64,000 nt of DNA from Glandiceps talaboti. Lineage: Eukaryota > Hemichordata > Enteropneusta > Spengelidae. How positions within the stretch are numbered: the stretch's first letter is position 1; each line of letters opens with the position of its first letter. This document shows, in pieces, positions 49,544-61,532 of the stretch. The translations under genes were made by a program, and so were the position numbers. The notes beneath the pieces were generated by a model. The model was not told where the DNA came from, made no database searches, and saw only the letters and a list, made by a program, of their open reading frames with translations. The stretch lies in NCBI RefSeq assembly GCF_964340395.1, contig NC_135562.1, forward strand, positions 16,254,985-16,318,984, given 5' to 3'.

Positions 49544-49890
49544 TTACTGTTCTTTTTAATATTGAGTTTTAGAGCAAGTGTGTATGTCTGGCAGATGCCA
49601 TTTGCTGACTCATGATTGGCTCTACAGTTATCGTCACTGAATTCGAAATAGATAGGGTTATTTTTGAGTTTCCCCTTGGATGTGCAGACTGCATGGGTTG
49701 GACAAACACACACACACACACACACATACATACATACATACATACATACATACATACATACATACATACACACAGTGTACATACATACATACATACATAC
49801 ATACATACATACATACATACATACATGCACACACACACAAAGACCGACGGGAAGGTATTGAATTGATGCGCGCGCAGACCATTTTTGGTC
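49544..49890 (+). repeat. Dispersed repeat, copy B (interrupted by an ATAC/AC array)
   Basis: Directly after the LINE tail the sequence aligns with 9095-9340: TTACTGTTCTTTTTA, TTAGAGCAAGTGTGTAT, TGATTGGCTCT, CAGTTRTC, GGGTTATTTT, TTTCCCCYTGGAT, TGCAGACTGC, and near the right end TGATGCGCGCGC. In this copy an (AC)n/(ATAC)n array of about 130 bp (49708-49842) lies where copy A has a short A-rich stretch. Function and type are unknown. Confidence 0.6.
49708..49842. repeat. (AC)n/(ATAC)n microsatellite inside dispersed repeat copy B
   Basis: (AC), (ATAC), an ACACAGTGTACAT interruption, (ATAC), (AC). Frames across it are artefacts. Confidence 0.95.
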
Positions 49891-50277
49891 TAATAAAGTC
49901 TGTAAAAACTGCCGACGTGAATGGTAAATCATCAAGAGATGCCGTCCGTTACATTGATTACACCATCTTTGTGCGCAGACACTCTGTCGCCTATCTTGTT
50001 TCTTTGCAAAATTCATGAACTTGTCATCAGTTTTACAAGTTCGGGCCATGATCTGAACTTAGGTCACTTGCCCTTCACTTATGGATAATACCAATAATTC
50101 CATCTAAAGAACCGAGTTATCACAGTGTGCCAACTAGATCAGTGTCGGTTGACACGTTCATTACTACAGATTACTTGCCACTCGTATAGTTGAAGTATGT
50201 GGTAATTACTTCATGTATCAGTTGTCTAACAGAAAAATCAATTACATAATTACAACATTCTTAATATCGAATCGTTC

Positions 50278-50785
50278 ATGTAGGTAGTAATGTGTGGGGT
50301 CGTATGTTTGCTTCAACGTGATGGTGGTGGGGATGTGGGGGTGGTTGTAATGTAGGTAGTAATGTGTGGCGTCGTGTAATTGCTTCAATGTGATGGTGAT
50401 GATGATATTGGGGGGCAATATAGGTAATAATGTATGGGGTCGTGGTTTGCTTCACTGTGATGGTGGTAGTAGAGGCAAACTAGTTATTTATATGTGGGGT
50501 CTTATATTTGCGTCAGTGTAGTGGTAGTGGGTGGCGGGTAATGTAGGTAGTAATGTGTGGATCCTATATTGCTTCCATGTGGTGGTGGGTTGGTGGGGGT
50601 GGTAGGGTTGGGGTGGGGGTTCATTGTCACCAATGTATGTAGTAATGTAGTAGTGTACGGAGTTGTACATTTACTTCAATGTGACAGTGGTGATGGTGGG
50701 GGAGAACATGCCGCCCATATGGTAATAATGTGTCGTGTCGTATGTTCGCGTCATTGTAATGGTACTGGTGGGGTGGCATATCACA
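50278..50785 (+). repeat. G-rich minisatellite, about seven units of 60-90 bp
   Basis: The unit starts GTAGGTAGTAATGTGTGG, then GTCGTATGTTTGCTTCA, then a GTGATGGTGGTGG-type G-rich block of variable length. Unit starts are near 50280, 50352, 50420, 50480, 50543, 50633 and 50719. Strong strand asymmetry (G on plus, C on minus); the G-rich blocks could form quadruplexes. Confidence 0.8.
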
Positions 50786-51376
50786 TGCGGGCATCTGTTG
50801 TGTAGGTGCTACGGTGCGGGTTTGGGGTAGAAGTGATTTGAGTGCAGGACGGTTGGATTGGCAAGTGAGAGAAATAGGGGGGGGGGGCGCTAACTAGAAT
50901 CATATCTGCCAATGCTTATACTGGAGGCTATGTTTTCACTTTGAACCTCTTCAACGTCTAAAGTAATCCGTTTGTAGAGCATCTGCCCGTGTTAGACAGT
51001 TACCACCAAGAGCTGTCTTTAAATCCTTTTAATGCAATTGGAGCACTATGAGATATCAAATTCACACACGACTTACTTTCAAACTGACAGAAATAGGTTG
51101 GACGTAAACAAATATAAGCCAATTATATACCAGCGCCTGTCAATGTCTGGTTCGTTACTACTGATATACGCTGTTGTTAAAAGTCTCAGCATGATGTCTC
51201 ACGAGATTTGTATCTAAAAAACCGAATTTCCCAAGTCGGTGTAATGATTGATAGAGAGCCAATGGCTAGATACAAGTGTAAAGATATGTGAGTCAAACAT
51301 TGCGTGTTGTATAATATTTTTATTTTTTTTAAATATTTTTTAAGAAAAAGAATACAGTTCAAGACACGATTTATAT

Positions 51377-51838
51377 ATTACTACCTTTGCACCAGTTGTC
51401 TAAAAATGCTGCTGATCAGAACTTATGTTTTATCAGTTGTGGACTATTAAAACTGGTTTGAAGGTGACGAAAAGTCTGCTCCTTATAACACTATCAAACT
51501 GACATACATTGATACAAAAACAACAGGCAGTGTCTCAGATGTAGATGCCTACCATGCTTTTATCAGATTGTTTATGTCTGTGCGTAGTGAGACATGTTGC
51601 TATTGTACATGTCAATATGACTAACTTTCACAGACATAACAAAAACTGATATAGAACATGGCGTGAGCCTACATTAGACGCGCTTAACGCTATTTAGTAT
51701 CAATGTGTGTGTCAGTTTGATAATGTGATAAGGAGAGGACTTTTTGAAACCTACAAAGCCAGTTTTAATAGTCTACTTCTGATAAAACGACGGTCTGATC
51801 ACCAGCATTTCTAGACCACTAGTGCAAGGGTTGTAAAT
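51377..51838. mobile_element. Foldback (palindromic) element, about 460 bp
   Basis: Arms 51377-51582 and 51629-51838 are inverted copies with moderate divergence, sharing ATCAAACTGACA, TTATGTCTGTG, GACTATTAAAACTGG and AAATGCTG. The 46-bp centre itself contains GACATG and CATGTC as an apical stem. No coding potential. The arms differ at perhaps one base in five or six, so the element is not recent. Target duplication not resolved. Confidence 0.75.
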
Positions 51839-52564
51839 GGAACGCAAAAAGTTTCCTTATAAGTCAAGTATTGGTTAAAGTATATATCACTTAGTTGATG
51901 TACGTCAGACAGAGAGTAAGTAAGGACTGCTATACTTTGCTAAGCTATCAAAAGACGTATATATTACATTCACTAGATGATGACTTTCATATTGATATGG
52001 ATGAGAACATTTTAATTTACTATAATCCCCCCCCCTCCCCAAAAAGAGCGAAGTCTGAAAAAGTGGGTGCTCATCAGATCAAAATAGTAAATATATGTAT
52101 AGTACGGTTGGAATACAACAAGAACCCAAACGAATGAAAGAAGATCTGTTACAGAATAATTTTAACAATTTCAAAATAACATGTTTCGGTAGTAATTCAG
52201 TGCAAAAACGGTTTAAATATTCGACAAGTTCCACATTGCAGGGGTTTTCTTTCAAGAAGTTATGAATTGAATTAAATGGCACTATACATATTTTATAGAA
52301 GAAAGTAACACGCATGAAACAAAGGCATGGAAAAGGCGTCGAATATAAAACAAAAATACGTCCTAGATTGGAATTAAAAAAAAAGACAGGACAAATTCAA
52401 TAAACTAACGAGTGTAACACTATATCTATTTAAAACGATGACGGTGATATTTGGTGATAACGACATTATATGGTTTACTTGATCATCTCTCAGATTGAAT
52501 GAGGCTGAATTGTATTAATTAGGTCAAATAAACGAAAATCGTGCTTCCGATAACCCAACTGACC

Positions 52565-52765
52565 CTTGCTTAAGTGTCCGACCCTAAACATTTTTTCTAT
52601 ATATTTAAAACAAAACAATATAAAATCGTTGTCTTCTTGACCTCCATATATGTCTGTTTTCTTTCCCTAGGAATGTTTGTACATATTTCATCAAAATGGG
52701 GCATTCTGACCGACATTTTGTTTGCATTTGAGTCAGAGCAATATATAGAAAATAAAAGCAATTAA
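52565..52765 (+). repeat. Dispersed repeat fragment, relative of 24.8 kb
   Basis: Shares CCGACCCTAAACATT, GGGGCATTCTGACCGACAT and GAGTCAGAGCAATAT with the minus strand of 24805-24920. No coding function is inferred for the small frames that overlap it. Confidence 0.5.
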
Positions 52766-54099
52766 AAAGATCAAATAAAGTAAAATAAAACCGCGACCTA
52801 CTTACCCCTATTTTCTGAGGCCATGTCATCGGGAAAACGCAGTTAATTTTGTTCGTCTAATTGAAACATTAATTAGTAGACATCGTTATTGCTTTGGTCT
52901 TGAGCTGTACAATCAGCGTGGAAGGTTCACTTCTTGAATACGTTTGAAAGAATTAAAATGTTTTGCTACTGGATACCCGTGTCATTTCTTCAACTTACAA
53001 ATTTACATGTTTACCAACTCTTTAACTAGTCAATTTCGTGTTTATAAACCATAACACATTTTACATATTCAACATATACTTTTTTTTAAAGTTTTATTTT
53101 TAAGTCTAATTTTTTACAGTCCTTTCCACACTTTGGACTTACCCTATCAGTTATTCTACTTCTCTCTACGAGTACATCAATCGGACGTCCTCCCTCTTGA
53201 TGTTGGTTGTAACCCACTGCATCTACCGTTGTCGTGTTTATAATAGAGTGACAAATAATAACTAGCTTGTGTGTCTAGCAATCAAATAAACGTGCTACCC
53301 TATGTACTATGGTGACTTCATTGAAACGACCAATCAAAAAATGCCACAGCATGGAACTCAATATACCCCTGGAGAATATTACGTGTCGCTGCCAACATTT
53401 ACAAGGTTTTCGGTCTTTCACCTCCAAACATAAACACTGGTGACTTGACAAAGTTGAAAGCTAGTGAATGTTCATATTGCGATCAACCATGCTGTGGACG
53501 GTTCGTTGGGGTGTTAAATTTAGCAATGTGTTGAAAATAGTTGAGTTCCCAGAGATGGGGATTAATGCTTGGAGGACACCTTCCATTTTTCACATTGAAC
53601 AGTCGATGTGTCAATTTTCGTCACTGAACGAACTTTGTGTATGCATTCGATTTTAGTACTCTCAAGCATCGCGAGAGGGCAGTCTTGTGTCTACCCTTGT
53701 TTTATTTACTCACTACTTTAAATTAAAGTACACTGACAGGTCGCACAACCATGTGAACCTGGTTACAGCTTTGTTCTATTTATTGAGAAATAATATATCA
53801 CGAGTGCTGCCTTCGGCATTCCAACTACTCTTCGTGTTAGGGAATAAATATGCAGTGGTTTCAAATCCTAAATGTTATAACTTGACTGATATAACACATC
53901 ACACTCGCGACTATTTGGCGAAATCTCGCCATTACTGTGTGTTACTATAATAAGATTTACAATTAAAAGGATACATGAAATTGTATATTTTAAAACGTTA
54001 TTAATCTAATTTTTAGTAAAATTGACAAGTGTTTTTTTTTACCAATTCACAGCCATTCTCATGTGAGTTTGATGTGTTTGTAATTTCTCTAAAATCATA

Positions 54100-54775
54100 A
54101 TGACCTAGTTATGGAAAAACATAATTTTGCAAATCTTGTTGATTCAGAAATAATTTGAAGAATAACTGTGCGTGAATGTGAATATGAACACTTAAAATGT
54201 AACTGTTATTTTATGTAAAATACTTGAAGTGTAATCATGTTGAACATTCGTTATGCATACGATTACATATGGTGAAAGAAACACATCCCATGCGTCTTTA
54301 CAAGACTAATTTCACGGCGTTTTATAAGAAAATATTTGACGCTTAACTGTTGTTTTTGGTAACATAATTAAGTTGTTCAACATTCTTTATGCATATGCTA
54401 AAGATGGTTAAAAGACACAGAAGCATATCCGCCGTTGCAAAAATAATTTTACGCTACGTTACAAGCAGATATTGGTTTGTTGAAGGATTCCCAGTTGTTG
54501 TTTTTATCAAATGCTTTAAAGTTTGATTATGTGGAATTTTCATTTCACAGACGGATGCGATGAATGGAAAACATCCATTGCAAGAATAATCCCACGGCGC
54601 GTTAGACAAGATATTTATTTGTTGAAGAACTCTTAGGTATTTTTTCTGTCAAATGCTTAAAATTTAATTATGTTGAATATGACTTCAACGCATAATTAAT
54701 ATGATAAAGATGGTGAGTGGAAGACACACATCCGCCATCCATGGATAATTTAACGGAACGATAATTAAGGAAAGT
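54100..54775 (+). repeat. Diverged tandem array, period about 135-155 bp, four or more units
   Basis: Recurring order of blocks: AATTATGTTGAAC-like, TTATGCAT, AAAGATGGT..AAAGACACA, ATCC(G/A)CC, AATAATTTTACGG, CG.TACAAG, ATATTTGTTGAAG, TTGTTTTTATCAAATGCTT. The anchor TTGAACATTC-type block appears near 54242, 54377, 54530 and 54668. Units are old and diverged. Function unknown. Confidence 0.6.
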
Positions 54776-57700
54776 ACACCAACACATTTAAAGGATACAC
54801 ATAATGATAAATATATGAACACCTTCTAAAAGTGACATTTTGCCTGCAGATACAAATTCATGACATTAACTTTGATTTTCTTCCGATGACGTCATCATAG
54901 TAACAATAAAACACACTTGGTGGTAGAGTTAATTAGAGAAGTACGGTTCAGCCGATAAATATTGATAATGAAGATTGGATCGTCTTGATTTATCATAACG
55001 TTCTCCGATAATTTACAATGATGTTTCATTATAATGAGATCACCATTTCCTATATGTATACCCTACTAAAGCCAAGTTATTATATGAAAAATTTACTAAG
55101 CTATTATCATCTGACCAGGTAGTTGATTTACAAAGTCTTGCAGCCTTTCTCAATCATGCTGTATCAGTCAGAGCGGAAGTAAATGAATTGGAACTGTGTA
55201 ACCTTTAACCGTATTGTGTCTTTGTTCATAGTGATTTGTACTTTGGGCCAATGGCTTTTGAATGGAATAAAAGATCATATCAAAAAAATGCCAAAGCCAA
55301 GTTATTGTCCTCGAACAGAAAATATGGAGTATGTATTGACCATTCTACGTCACGAAAACCCTTATCTACGTCACTGGTTTAACGTTTTAAATCGCCATTA
55401 TATTTCCCGATTTTTTCATAAATTATGCTTGAGGAAGTATAATTATTTATATTAATGGCTCAATATATCAGTGTTTTCTTTTTAAAAAGTAGCTATCACT
55501 CGATATATTTTATGGCGCTCAAAACTCAATATTAGCTTTTCTGTTTCAAAACTTTGAAATTGGATTCCATTTTAAGACTAAACTTTTACCGTCTACAATA
55601 ATGACTATTTAGATTTGTTATAGGTTATTTAATGGGAAGGTATTCGGACTTTAAACACGCATTCATACACAGGTACTCTTCATCCACTCTAGACTGAGAA
55701 ACAGGCGCCAGGTTTACTTAACACTGCCAGCAAATTCTATTTCGACCATTCCGTCAGATCCAGTTAGAGAGTGAAGAAGAACAAATAATTTATTCAAAAC
55801 ATGTCTGTTTCTCAATCTAAAGTGGAAGAAGAGAAACTTGTGTATGAAGTTTAGTGCTTTCGTGGTGATGAACTTGCATAGTCGTAGTGTTAAATACATT
55901 TGGGATACAACTGTACTCATAGAATAGTTATGCAGTGACCTATATTCTGCACGCCCTTTATCTCACATGTTAGGAATCGAGTACTACTTAAACTCTAATT
56001 GGCGTAATGCATCAAGTGTATAAATCAAATAGACTAGATAAGCTTAACAGACCTATCTGTACATATTAAACCTTTTATGTTTGATTGTTTCGATCCTGGC
56101 TTAACGTCGAGTCATGGGGTCAGAGATGTTTACAGCGCGGGCAGCAGTCAACCGTTTCATATACACACACGCGTACACGCGAGTCTCATCAGGGTTCCAG
56201 TAACGAGGGCGCTCAAACAACTTTATTTCCGAGCCCAAATTTACATAATTTACTAAACAATCTTGCCCCCTAGTGATCCTGACATCATGCAGAAGATGTC
56301 AAGTGATGGTCGGAACTTAACGTCTCTGCCAACAAAAGATTCATTTCACCTGAACATGCACATGTACATGTAAGATATATTGATATAATGTATCAACCGA
56401 CCACTGACAACCATCTGGATTCCATTAACTTATATTATAACAAGCGCCCTCAGCAACCTCACATAACTTTTATGGATCTCGGCTTTAATGAATTACCGGA
56501 TGGATTTTAACCCATGAAGTCCTGTCAAACTGTTAGTCTACAAGTCACAACATGTGAAAAGGTACATAGAATTAATTTTTAGGCAGGAGCTGTATAGAAG
56601 CTAAAGATCAGGACTCTGGTAGTAATAAAACAAATTACGTTTCTTTAGTGTTAGTGACACTTTTAAGATGTTATTTAGAGATAGACAGATTTTGTTGACT
56701 TTCTTAAGATTATATTCAAGACAACACCGCCCTAAGTACCGCGACGGCCTTGACAGTTTCCATTTCAATATACATGGAATTACGAACAATTGCAATTAAT
56801 ACCATATAGCATCATTTCACCTGAAATATGAATCCGTAGATAACGATTCTCTAAACTTTTACCAGCTGCAACTGGGACATTTCTTTTCATCAAATAGCCA
56901 AAGATATATTTTCTTGGTCAGTTACTTATAAACAGATATTGTATCTATTAATTGATGGACAAAATTATCTGTAGACAGTGTGGTGACAAGTTTAAATCTT
57001 GAGTGAAAGCTCATTTTGAAGCGGTGACCATATGTTAAAACTGTACTTATATCACTTTACATCAAACAATCGCAATACATTCACTAAAAAATTTTAAATA
57101 CCAATAATAAGACTTTTGATATTCTAATCAGGGGTTCGTATAGTCCATAAACAGTACACAAATAGCTTGAAATCTTGACCGCCGTAGAGGGCGCATAAAT
57201 TTTGGGTTCGGACCCACAAATCAATTTTGATTTGATTTATCGTGCATATAGCTACAAATACATACGTTTACCCACAGATGATGCAGTACAGTGCATGCGC
57301 GCGATACTACGAGTAAGTTATTGTACTTAACAAAACATTTGTTTTTAACATTCCAGTTACAGCTAGTAGTGCTTTAATACCAATCACTCACCAAAATCAT
57401 CATCACAGTCATTCTAGCTCACTTGCCTCTTGGGTATGTTAATGAATAACATTATACGCACCGAGTCCTCGATCAGCTCTTTGCCCTGAATTACAGATTT
57501 TTGACAAAAGATGGTAAAGTGAAGTTGACAATATATATACCAAGGCCGAGGTTAATTATACAGATGAAATCCTTGTATCGTACCGTGTAACAATGACAGA
57601 TTGACTACTTAACGTTCAAGGAAGGAATAAGTGCTACAATTTAATCTCTAGATCCTTAATTAATTTCATTGAAGACCAAGGTTGTATTAGAAAAAAACCC

Positions 57701-57871
57701 ACAATATGTCGTTGTTGTGAATTCTAACTCGGCGACCTTGCAATGACTCTGTCAGTGTATTGATTGTTAAATGCCATCACGTGTTCGGTAAACAGCATTT
57801 TGATTCCTCTTGGCATGACTCTTGCACGTTTCTATAAACTCACGTCGTTTCCTAACATACTTCCTTTTACA

Positions 57872-58102
57872 AATGCAGATTCCATGTCGACCACTCTACA
57901 CGTCAGGTCATCAAGATAATGTTAACGTTAGTTTGTATATAACATTGCACAAAGCGCTTAATAATTACTACCCTGGCACAGACACATACCGGCACAATGG
58001 ATACTATATGTTTCTTCAACTTTACAGACAATACAATTCGTCTATAAAGACACGTGGAATTAAATCCTTCACATATCAAACTCTATCCTACCAGACATTT
58101 TG
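57872..58102 (+). CDS. Speculative exon after a strong splice acceptor, product unknown
   Basis: The sequence TTCCTTTTACAAATGCAG (acceptor ending at about 57881) is followed by an open frame of about 73 codons to TGA, rich in Tyr, Asn, Thr and His, with no recognisable domain. A second open frame (58100-58300, MNGHNRGATQRL then an Asn/Ser-rich stretch) begins at its stop in another phase. Neither resembles a known family to me. Listed because both are repeat-free and coding-like. Confidence 0.12.
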
Positions 58103-59211
58103 AATGGGCATAATCGTGGTGCCACCCAACGACTTATTTATTCGGAAGCAAACAGTAATGCTAATGGCGAGGCTGGTAACGCAAATTCCAAATCTAACAC
58201 TAACCATTTGATCATCATGAACCACATGCCACCAAATGATTTCGTAGCAAAACATTTTTACGATTTAATTAACGTTAATACTGTTAAACTACTGTTGTGA
58301 TGCATTTGACCGTTTCATTTAATTCATATAATTTGCAACATACATGGAAACAGAATAGTGCACCAACATAGACGCTAATTTGCACAATGACGTTTGTTCA
58401 CAAGCTAGGTTACAACCTAAAGCTAAGCATAGCTTTTAGTCTGTAGACTTAGGCAAAGTTTATGTCTTTCATTAACAACAAGCCCACAGTCACTTCAATA
58501 ATATGTGTTGATTATGGAAACCAGGAACCATATTAAGTTTGTTTAGTATGTCCTCAAACCGCTATAGTGGTCTCAGGTACTTTAGATATATAACATTGCA
58601 TTATGTAACAACACTCACTCTTTAGATAATATCAACGGTTCGAAGAATAAAGTATTCTATTATCAAAAGTTACAGCGACAGTTGATTTTACATGATGCAC
58701 CGAAATAGCTAACGATTTCAAGAATGCATGACCTTGTATTGATCGAAGAAAAACGCGTTTAACATATTCGTGTTGGAATTCCGTGTTTCACGTTTTCACA
58801 TTTTCAACAAGAAGAAAATTATACAGGAACTTTCTATTGTGCCTTCTAAGGTCAATTGTCTACTCTTGGTACTGAGCAAGGACGTTTTATAGCAATCTCA
58901 TTAGTATAGCGTGTGGGTACTAAGGAGATTGATAATCCCGAAGAATAAGGACACATTGCGTCCTCGGTACCTTTAAGTTACACAACTTGTTAACACTTTC
59001 GAGTGCAGTTGAGATTTACCAATCGGTTATTACACAATATCTACTTTGTTGAAGTGGCTAAGCTTATAAAGTATTTGGGTCTTTAACTTGTTATATTGTT
59101 TCGCGCTTGATGAATAATTTGGAGTATCGCTTTGTGAGTAACAAACAGTACTTGAGGTCTTATACGCCGTTTTATAATATATTGGAAAGGTTATCCTACA
59201 CTAGAAGTAAA

Positions 59212-59900
59212 TTGGCTTCGGTACACGCTTGAATGCGTGTTACATTGTTTCTAATAACTCTCAAACGTGTTCAGGATGTGAATTGTTTCCGATTCAACCT
59301 GAACGATTGCATTTTAGATTGATTTGCTCTCAACTACGTGTTGTTGTTCTCTTCGTTGTTGGTGTCGTCGTCGTCGTCGTCATTGTTGTTGTTGTCGTTG
59401 TTGTTGTTGCTGTTGTTGTTGTTGTTGTTGTTGTTTTGAATGGTACACTCTTAATACATATGATTATTTTGCTAATATTTCAAAAGTTGTTTATCGTCTG
59501 CAATATCAAATACATCAACAACTGCTACAGTACACGCTTGAATGCGTATGATGTTGTTTCTGACATTTTCCAAAAAAAAATGTTTTGCGCCTGCAGTGCC
59601 AAATCACTGAACCCAGCTACACCACTCTGTATTGGGCAATGTCTTCCCAAATAGTTGTTGTTGGCTTCGGTACACGCTTGAATGCATACTAAGTTGTTTC
59701 TTCTATTTTCAAAATGTTTTGGTTTTTTTGGCCTGCAGGGTCAAATTTCTGGATCCCACTACATCACTTCATATTGGACTATTTCTCCTAAAATAGCTGC
59801 AGATGTTGGCTTCGATACACGCTTGAATGTATTCTACATTGTTTCTAATATTTCGGAGCGTTTAATACGGTCTGCAGTGTCACATTTCTTGAGCAGACAA
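59212..59900 (+). repeat. Tandem array with GGCTTCGGTACACGCTTGAATG landmark, period about 140-145 bp
   Basis: The block TACACGCTTGAATG occurs at about 59222, 59531, 59671 and 59816, each followed by TTGTTTCT.A.ATTTT and later by CTGCAGTGTCA-like and ACTACATCAC-like blocks. The first interval (309 bp) is about two units and contains an expanded GTC/GTT microsatellite (59356-59436). Frames of 141 and 85 codons run over the array because of the repeats; no domain is seen. Confidence 0.7.
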
Positions 59901-60600
59901 CATGATATAAATTGGGTTCATTTGAATATTCCGCAATAATAGCCTTTATAAATATTCTCAACGTGTACCAGACTAAACTGTTATTCTAACCTAACCCTTC
60001 ATACACATTTTAGTAGGAATGACCTTGGTTGAACTTACGATTTAAGAAAACATGGAGCAGTATTTTATCAAATTAAGACTTAGTTTTGTGATCGTTAATC
60101 AAGATCAGAACAGGTTGGACATCTCTGGAATTCGTTACCTGAATATGTACAGCAGGCTAAAACTTTTAAACACTTCAAAGACAATTACAGAGACACTTCT
60201 TCTGCCTGCATTTTAGAATGTGTAAGTGGATTTCTGCGTGATTGTCGATTTGATGTATGAGAAGGGCCTCAATGGAAAGACACCGAGCCTGCAACACTCT
60301 GCGTTGTTTGTAACGCTTATTGGGTTTTACCCTGGATAAAGATATTGTATAATGTAATAACGTTACTTTCACTATTGAAAGCTGCACTACATGTAACTGA
60401 AGTATTGTTTGTTTTGTTTTTCAATCAGGAAATCCACAATATTTTCACTGAAAACAGAAATAATAATCAGACGTTTTACATAATTAGTTAGGTTTGATTT
60501 TATCCAGAAGTTGGACAGCAACAGTAAGACTGTGGTGTTACAATTTTAAAGTACATCAAAATATTCATTTACAAATGTATGGAAATGTCTATATACTCTT

Positions 60601-60969
60601 TAGGCCTAAAAAAACGTGTGGTTCCGATCATGTTCAATTTTAGAATAGGTGGGATAGGTAGATTTTTTTATTTTATTTTTTTTATTTATTTTGTTTTCTT
60701 ATGCGAGTCTCTAGTTCAAGTAGTTATGTGTTACGTTGTTTTCCATATGGTCTCTGTGTTATTGGTTTCTTCCCATCTGATGTACAGCCATTACAGATTG
60801 GAAGTTTTATATGATGTCAGTTTCCACTTGCACTATTCTCGCGAGACGTCACACAATATTTCGCGATTTTTATTATTTTTTCTTGATTATGTCAAAAAAA
60901 GGTAAGGGTCAGCAGTGAAAAACTAGGTTAGGTCGGGTAACCGGAACCAAACAATTATTTTTTAGGCCT
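60601..60969. mobile_element. Short TIR element, about 370 bp
   Basis: The left end AGGCCTAAAAAAACG followed by TGTGGTTCCG is matched at the right end in inverse orientation (AGGCCTAAAAAATAATTG, then TTTGGTTCCGG). The interior is T-rich. The 108-residue frame that covers most of it (60579-60905) is a T-rich pseudo-ORF. The right end (CTAGG..AGGTCGGGTAACCGGAA) resembles the end of the repeat fragment at 24.9 kb. Confidence 0.5.
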
Positions 60970-61393
60970 TAAAATTACTAGTTAAAACTGGTAACTATTT
61001 TCATGATGGATAAGGTGGTCAAATTATCTGAAATTCAAATCTATCTTTGAATAAGATAAAGATGCATCATAACATTTTCTCAGCAATATTTATGTTAATA
61101 CCAAGAATTACACAAGTTATATTGTACTTTGACAAATATATTAAATCATCCGTAGTAACGGTGTAGGATAATATATTTAGCATAAATGTGTGTTCCCAAA
61201 AAGTGCTACTGACATCAGTGCCATAGGAAAACGCATTTCTGCAATTATATCAATGCTATAAGGATATATTATGCTATGTTAATTAAAGTGTCCATTTCGA
61301 TGAAATTGGCTATTTATTTTGGATTTGTAATTGATAACACAGCTGTATTATATTGTTGCTACTTTTGAAAATCAGTGTAAAAGAATTTACGCA

Positions 61394-61532
61394 AAGTCGT
61401 TGTTTGTAACAAAACAAATTAGGAAAAACTGAAAAGGTATCATGTAAAAGGTTTGTTGCTGTACACACAATAACAGTGATCTTACACATTTATTCAATGT
61501 TTCCAAATCTATTGAGTTACAAACAACGACTT
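61394..61532. repeat. 17-bp perfect inverted repeat spaced by about 105 bp
   Basis: AAGTCGTTGTTTGTAAC at 61394-61410 and its exact reverse complement at 61516-61532. May be the core of a longer, decayed TIR element, since the flanks show weak further pairing. Confidence 0.5.

Noticed and set aside
59229-59654. 141-codon frame with a Val-rich core
   Set aside because: Runs through a GTC/GTT microsatellite inside a tandem array; no domain.
60579-60905. 108-codon T-rich, Phe-rich frame
   Set aside because: Lies inside a short TIR element and reflects a T-rich stretch; no membrane-protein family recognised.
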